Below are positions 58,249 through 62,130 of a DNA stretch of 62,130 nt, in pieces (positions within the stretch are counted from its first letter, which is position 1; the number at the start of each line of letters is the position of its first letter). Source of the stretch: Treponema sp. GTDB lineage: Bacteria > Spirochaetota > Spirochaetia > Treponematales > Breznakiellaceae. A program made the translations under genes and the position numbers. Location: contig JAIRUQ010000028.1 in assembly GCA_031254315.1 (NCBI GenBank), positions 1 through 62,130 of the forward strand, read 5' to 3'. The notes beneath the pieces are model-generated. The model saw only the letters and a program-made list of their open reading frames with translations, was not told where the DNA came from and searched no databases.

Positions 58249-58428
58249 GATCTGGCGTATTATTTTCACTGGCAAAGAGGGGATATTTTGGGAATGAATA
58301 TGAGGGAACGGCGGTTGTGGCTTTCCCAAATTAAGCGTATTCATTCTGAGCAGAAACGGGCAAGAGACCGGGAAGCGGCAGAGCAGGTAGAATATTATGC
58401 AAACCTGCGAGCACAGGAGGGACAATGA
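58208..58428 (+). CDS. DUF6760-like C-terminal extension read by -1 frameshift (~72 aa)
   Basis: In the -1 frame the protein continues SISRLREEVYREAADLAYYF, then HWQRGDILGMNMRERRLWLS, and a basic helical tail. The RLxEEVxxxAxxxAYxFHW-x(6)-L-x(3)-RRxW pattern is the core of the small DUF6760-type proteins found in phage-tail-like clusters. No ATG, GTG or TTG exists between the in-frame upstream stop (near 58170) and the conserved core; the first ATG is internal (58293). So frameshifting from 57842 is the best way to make it. Its stop overlaps the next ATG in ATGA (58425). Confidence 0.65.
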
Positions 58429-61235
58429 TAAAGGAACTATCGTGGTATTTAGAGAGCGGCAGGTTCAGCGGCGTGGCGGAAGAACTGGAAGGAAGCTTAA
58501 GAAAGTATGAAGAAGCGAAAAAGGCTGGAGGGGAGGGGGATAACTTAAACTCCCTCCGCGAGGACGCCCGCGCACTGTTCGAGGATCACAGCGTTCGCTC
58601 AGGGTTAAGGGGTGGAGAAGCCGCGTATATCAATATAGACGCAGAGTTTTTCATCGGCAATACGCTGGACGAAAACGCGATGAACAGTTTTATCAAGAAC
58701 ATAATAAAAGGGCATTGTTACCAGAAAGTAATGTGGACATATATGGGGACGACAGGGCTTTTTACGGCGATAAGCAAATCCGAGATGGCAAAAGCGGGGC
58801 TAAGGTATGAAGATTATCTGCCTCTGGAATATAAGAAGAACTGTCCCGCCCAAAAGCCGCTGGAGGAAACAGCCGGAAAGGACACGCAGATATTTTATCA
58901 GTACGGTGACGGCACGGTAAGTACGGAGTATGTACCCGAAAAGGCGAAACTTAAGTTTAACATGCTTGAAGATACCAGCGGGGTAGACTGGAAAGCAGGC
59001 TATGATCCCAATGGGGGTGTAAAGAAAGCCGGGTGGCACGGTGATTATGACCACAATGGAAACTGGGTCAGGGTAAATGAGCAAGGGTCAGGAAACCTGC
59101 CTGTAAACCATGACGGTATGGTAACGCTTGAGCTGATACGGGACGGGGACAGCGCAATATTGTACGATCCCGGAATGTTGCTTTTAGCGTCACCGTTGCT
59201 ACTGTATACGACCGAGAGCGGGGAGCCGTACGGAGAACTATCAATGGACAGGGAACGGACGGTCAAAGAAATAGACGAGTCCCTCAAAAAAATGGGAGTA
59301 ACGGGGATAAAAGCGGTAGGCGGCATAGAGGCTGACAAGCCCGAACTGCTTGCGGCTTACCGGGAGATATTGGGGTCCAATGCACTGCCGGAATTACAGG
59401 CGATGGAAGGTAAAAAAGCGCTGGCGGTAAGGGAAGCGCGTGAGCAGGATGCCGCCGCGTCCGTCGCGGAAGGCGCGGGCATAAAGCTGGAAAAGAAACT
59501 GCGCGTTGCCGGACGGCACGGCGGAAGTAGTGCGTCCGTTTTAGCCGCAGTCGCAGACGGGAGTGTTATGTCGCCGCTGTCGCCGAGAAAGACGACAGAC
59601 GGACTTGCGCTGGGTTTAAGCGAAGAAGAGACTGTCGAACTGAGCGCGGCGACGGTGAAAGCGGAGTATGAAGAATTATATGACGCGGCGTTAAGCAACA
59701 TGTACGCTTCATGGTCTTATTACGCTGGTGCGGCAAGCCGTCTTGGGTTTGCGGAACTGGTGCGCGGATATTTGGAAGGAACGGAGGGCGACAAGACTTC
59801 CGAGGCGATAACGGCACAGACTACGCTGGGAGAGATAATCAACGGAAGCGGGGAAGCGGAGAAGGACGGCGTTTCACTCTACTCAAGCGGCATACCGGGA
59901 GTATTCAGCGAGCCTGAGACGGTTGATTTTTGCGATGAAGCCGCAAAAGAGCGTTACGTACAGAGCCTTGAGCGCAAACGTATCCTGCCCAAAGGCGGCG
60001 CTGTTGCCGCGCTGTCCGCGCTGAAAGCCATGCCCGAAGGGAATACGGAGCAGAAAGCCGAATTGAACCGGAGACTGACTCGCGCATTTGGGGAGTACAA
60101 AGCGATATCGATGAGTACGGGAATGCCCATTGGAGAGATAATATCTGCGGCTAAGGGAGAGAACGCCTCGGCGATGGGAAGGAAGGTGTACTACGAACTA
60201 CCCGTTCCCGCGCTGATAACTTCTGCGGCAAAAGAGAACAGGCAGAAGCGGGAAGTGCGGCTTGAAGAAGCGGCTGACAACGGTAACGAAGTCATTGTAA
60301 TAGGGGGCGTAAACGGACCCGCGCTGGACGAAGTATTACTGACCCGCGAAACGTTGAAAAACGATTATGCGTTTAGTGAAGAAGAAGCGGACAAAGCCCA
60401 AAGCTTTCTGCACGGCATAAGGCTTCCGCTTGAAAACCCTGTAGTCCCGCCGTTTCTGCTGGAGACGATAAAGAGAGACAAGATAAACACAGCAGGAGCA
60501 TTGCGGAAAAGCATATTGCAATCGCTTTCCGGAAATGAAAACGTTTCATATAACCTCGCAGGCAGTGAGGGATTGCGGGCGTACGCTGAAAGCGGTCGCT
60601 CCAAAGTTTCCAAAAACGAAGTGCAGACGCTGTTGCAGGAAGAATTGAAAAAGAGCGCGTACAGAACAGCTCCTTCCGGTTCTGTGGAGAAGGTTAAAAT
60701 GAAATACCGCGACGGCGGCGCTATAGTGCCGTTTGTCCGTAACAGCCCCAAAGGATTTCCTGAAAGAATACATCTCGCAATGCCGGGCGGTCATGCATTG
60801 GGTGCGTATGAAGGCGGTACAGTAAGAATACCTTCTGCGGAAACGATGTATCATACGTTTGCGGAAGATAATGCTTTTGAACACACAACGGCAAGCGGTA
60901 GCTTTTCAACAGGAATACCCACAGAAGCAGACGTTGAAGACACGCCTTTAAGTGACGTGGCTGATTATCAGGTAACGGAAGGTTCAAAACCTGTCGTATC
61001 GTTTCCCAAGAAGACAGCCATGAACGCGGAACTTGAGCGGCTGAGGAAGATAGAGGCGAACTATGAGAAGGACAAGGCGTCTTTAGCCCGTCAAAAACAA
61101 CCGGTACTTGCCCGTAGCGAAAGCCATGATGTAGGACATGCCAGGGGCGCGTCAGAAATTAGACAACCCAAACAATTTCTTTGGGATTTATCCGACAAGG
61201 TTGTTGACAGACTGAAAAGAAAGGCAGGGTCGTAA
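58425..61235 (+). CDS. Large protein of unknown function (936 aa), candidate tape-measure or cargo
   Basis: Alanine/glutamate-rich, without signal peptide or clear membrane helices. The first ~290 residues look folded (YINIDAEFFIGNTLDENAMN, YDPNGGVKKAGWHGDYDHNG, an EF-hand-like DxxGNW stretch). The middle is helical and repetitive (VKEIDESLKKMGVTGIKAVG, LERKRILPKGGAVAALSALK), and the C-terminus is polar, ending in DKVVDRLKRKAGS. Size and position after the chaperone pair fit a tape-measure protein, whose length sets the tail length, but the N-terminal domain is unusual for that, so a cargo or toxin remains possible. Codon use is more GC-rich than the neighbours. Confidence 0.55.
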   Translation: MIKELSWYLESGRFSGVAEELEGSLRKYEEAKKAGGEGDNLNSLREDARALFEDHSVRSGLRGGEAAYINIDAEFFIGNTLDENAMNSFIKNIIKGHCYQKVMWTYMGTTGLFTAISKSEMAKAGLRYEDYLPLEYKKNCPAQKPLEETAGKDTQIFYQYGDGTVSTEYVPEKAKLKFNMLEDTSGVDWKAGYDPNGGVKKAGWHGDYDHNGNWVRVNEQGSGNLPVNHDGMVTLELIRDGDSAILYDPGMLLLASPLLLYTTESGEPYGELSMDRERTVKEIDESLKKMGVTGIKAVGGIEADKPELLAAYREILGSNALPELQAMEGKKALAVREAREQDAAASVAEGAGIKLEKKLRVAGRHGGSSASVLAAVADGSVMSPLSPRKTTDGLALGLSEEETVELSAATVKAEYEELYDAALSNMYASWSYYAGAASRLGFAELVRGYLEGTEGDKTSEAITAQTTLGEIINGSGEAEKDGVSLYSSGIPGVFSEPETVDFCDEAAKERYVQSLERKRILPKGGAVAALSALKAMPEGNTEQKAELNRRLTRAFGEYKAISMSTGMPIGEIISAAKGENASAMGRKVYYELPVPALITSAAKENRQKREVRLEEAADNGNEVIVIGGVNGPALDEVLLTRETLKNDYAFSEEEADKAQSFLHGIRLPLENPVVPPFLLETIKRDKINTAGALRKSILQSLSGNENVSYNLAGSEGLRAYAESGRSKVSKNEVQTLLQEELKKSAYRTAPSGSVEKVKMKYRDGGAIVPFVRNSPKGFPERIHLAMPGGHALGAYEGGTVRIPSAETMYHTFAEDNAFEHTTASGSFSTGIPTEADVEDTPLSDVADYQVTEGSKPVVSFPKKTAMNAELERLRKIEANYEKDKASLARQKQPVLARSESHDVGHARGASEIRQPKQFLWDLSDKVVDRLKRKAGS

Positions 61236-61236
61236 T

Positions 61237-61995
61237 ATGCCGCCTAATATACTACCTTCACTTCCTAATTATAAATTATCGATTCACAGTCTCCGGAACA
61301 CAATAAGTGATTTTGACACAGTTTATTCAATGATTGAAAATGCAATAACAGCAAATATTGTTATTGTTAACGGACGGCGAATGGGACCGTCATATTCTCG
61401 ACCAAGTGAACAATACACAGACTACCAAAGACGGGAAAGAAGTGTTGAACGCCCGTCAGAAAAAGACCGTGTATTCCCGCTTGAAACGGTAGAACTTCAG
61501 CGGTTTAATACTGCCCATGGTACGGATTTAAATGAGGCTATGATCCATACCGGAGCGTTTGCGGATGAATATGCTCGCTCGTTTAATGCGCTGGCATTGG
61601 CAATAGGATACGACATCTTTTTCAGAAACAATGCGTTTAATACCGGCAGTGAAGATGGCAGAAAAACGCTGGCGCATGAATTAACCCATGTGGCGCAGTA
61701 TGAGGAAGGGCGGATAAACAGCAATAATTCCGTAAAGGAGCTTGAAGCGGAGGCGGATGCCAGTGCAGGGCAGGAAGAATATGACGATGATCCGTATTTT
61801 ATGATTGAGATGGACAATAAAATATATAAGTTAAATAAGTCCGAGACAGACATGATGGCTGAACAATTAGCCGAGTACATAGAGCGCAAGGTTTATGAAC
61901 AGCGGCTATTAATGGATGAGGAACGTTATTTAAGATTTCTTGTGGAGTACAGAGAAATGCTGGAGGGAATGGATGGCATATTTGACACGCTCTGA
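61237..61995 (+). CDS. DUF4157-type (eCIS core) HExxH protein, second copy
   Basis: The 252-aa protein has TLAHELTHVAQYEEG at ~144-158, i.e. HELTH (H147, E148, H151) in the DUF4157 context, preceded by the domain's AMIHTGAFADEYARSFNALA and AIGYDIFFRNNAFNTGSEDG. The N-terminal ~90 residues (SYSRPSEQYTDYQRRERSVE) are a disordered, Arg/Ser-rich leader of the kind that precedes DUF4157 in eCIS cargo. The C-terminal helix YEQRLLMDEERYLRFLVEYR is shared with the copy at 3351. It overlaps the next gene by 23 bases. Confidence 0.88.
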   Translation: MPPNILPSLPNYKLSIHSLRNTISDFDTVYSMIENAITANIVIVNGRRMGPSYSRPSEQYTDYQRRERSVERPSEKDRVFPLETVELQRFNTAHGTDLNEAMIHTGAFADEYARSFNALALAIGYDIFFRNNAFNTGSEDGRKTLAHELTHVAQYEEGRINSNNSVKELEAEADASAGQEEYDDDPYFMIEMDNKIYKLNKSETDMMAEQLAEYIERKVYEQRLLMDEERYLRFLVEYREMLEGMDGIFDTL

Positions 61996-62130
61996 AGCAA
62001 CAGATAAGATCATCGGCGTATTAAAGGCATTTAATAATTTTTTGCAAAATAACAGGAATTATTTCCCTGAGAATGGAGACATATTGAGAAAAGCCGCTGA
62101 AAATAAAAGAATAGTAAACAACGAGACATT
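61973..62130 (+). CDS. Partner of the second DUF4157 protein (5' part, runs off the window)
   Basis: ATG 61973 lies inside the DUF4157 gene. The 52 visible codons read AYLTRSEATDKIIGVLKAFN then FLQNNRNYFPENGDILRKAA. This resembles the start of the 352-aa protein that follows the other DUF4157 gene (TRENVRILLDRIIRFNNSNR then SSDIDRNYLNANHANNY): the same helix, the same Asn/Tyr-rich segment and the same gene order. Full length unknown. Confidence 0.65.
   Translation, partial: MAYLTRSEATDKIIGVLKAFNNFLQNNRNYFPENGDILRKAAENKRIVNNET

Noticed and set aside
5378-61995. Prophage or type VI secretion system
   Set aside because: No capsid, terminase, portal, integrase or lysis genes, and no TssJ/L/M, ClpV or Hcp; the sheath/J/gp25/LysM/DUF4157 set is that of an eCIS.

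Overview
The window carries a contractile phage-tail-like injection system locus of the extracellular (eCIS, Afp/PVC-like) class, almost certainly chromosomal. Moderate GC, spirochaete-style lipoprotein and signal sequences (for example a lipobox ending in FSC at 55.9 kb) and many recently duplicated genes suggest a host-associated spirochaete, perhaps a Treponema. That assignment is inference; no rRNA or tRNA gene is visible.

Layout. 0-2 kb is a scarred edge: an IS30-family transposase end cutting a caspase-like gene, a ~200-bp repeat present twice, a relic of the LysM/hub junction and two small genes. 1.9-5.3 kb (minus strand) is an operon with a hub paralogue, a DUF4157-type HExxH protein, an unknown 352-aa protein and a small membrane protein. 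5.4-14.5 kb is core block 1: spike, DUF2997, baseplate chaperone-like, tail protein I-like, a conserved 507-aa protein, FHA, membrane vWA, long sheath, tube, LysM and hub. 48.9-62.1 kb is core block 2: gp25, J-like baseplate, Pvc16/DUF4255-like, short sheath, second tube, two exported proteins, DUF1257/Ycf35, pentapeptide protein, chaperone plus a DUF6760-like extension, a 936-aa protein, a second DUF4157 protein and its partner.

Between the two blocks lies about 34 kb of accessory DNA. It holds two near-duplicate cassettes (20.7-29.4 and 38.5-47.1 kb): promoter, PAAR-tipped spike, giant M23-peptidase-like protein, tiny leader peptide, anchored surface protein, dCTP-deaminase-fold coiled-coil membrane protein. 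A third, partial cassette (14.5-18.4 kb) has lost its spike gene. Also here are a tandem array of four diverged small helical proteins, each followed by the same palindromic repeat (18.5-20.2 kb), and a 9-kb interval with SIR2-like and TcmP/DUF5131 genes, a Ycf46-like AAA ATPase and a 4Fe-4S/radical-SAM protein. Relics of umuC, a four-helix-bundle gene, the hub, the spike and the M23 protein lie between the intact genes.

How the parts may work together. Sheath, tube, baseplate and hub genes supply one injection particle. The duplicated spikes with different C-terminal tails and matching M23/anchored proteins look like exchangeable loading modules. The Ycf46 ATPase, 4Fe-4S protein, DUF2997 and DUF1257, which I recall as neighbours in other bacteria, are here scattered over the whole locus and may form an assembly or modification subsystem. 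The points most worth testing are this dispersed module, an apparent -1 frameshift site joining the chaperone to the DUF6760-like tail (58.2 kb), the small-gene/palindrome array and the two DUF4157-partner pairs at the locus edges.
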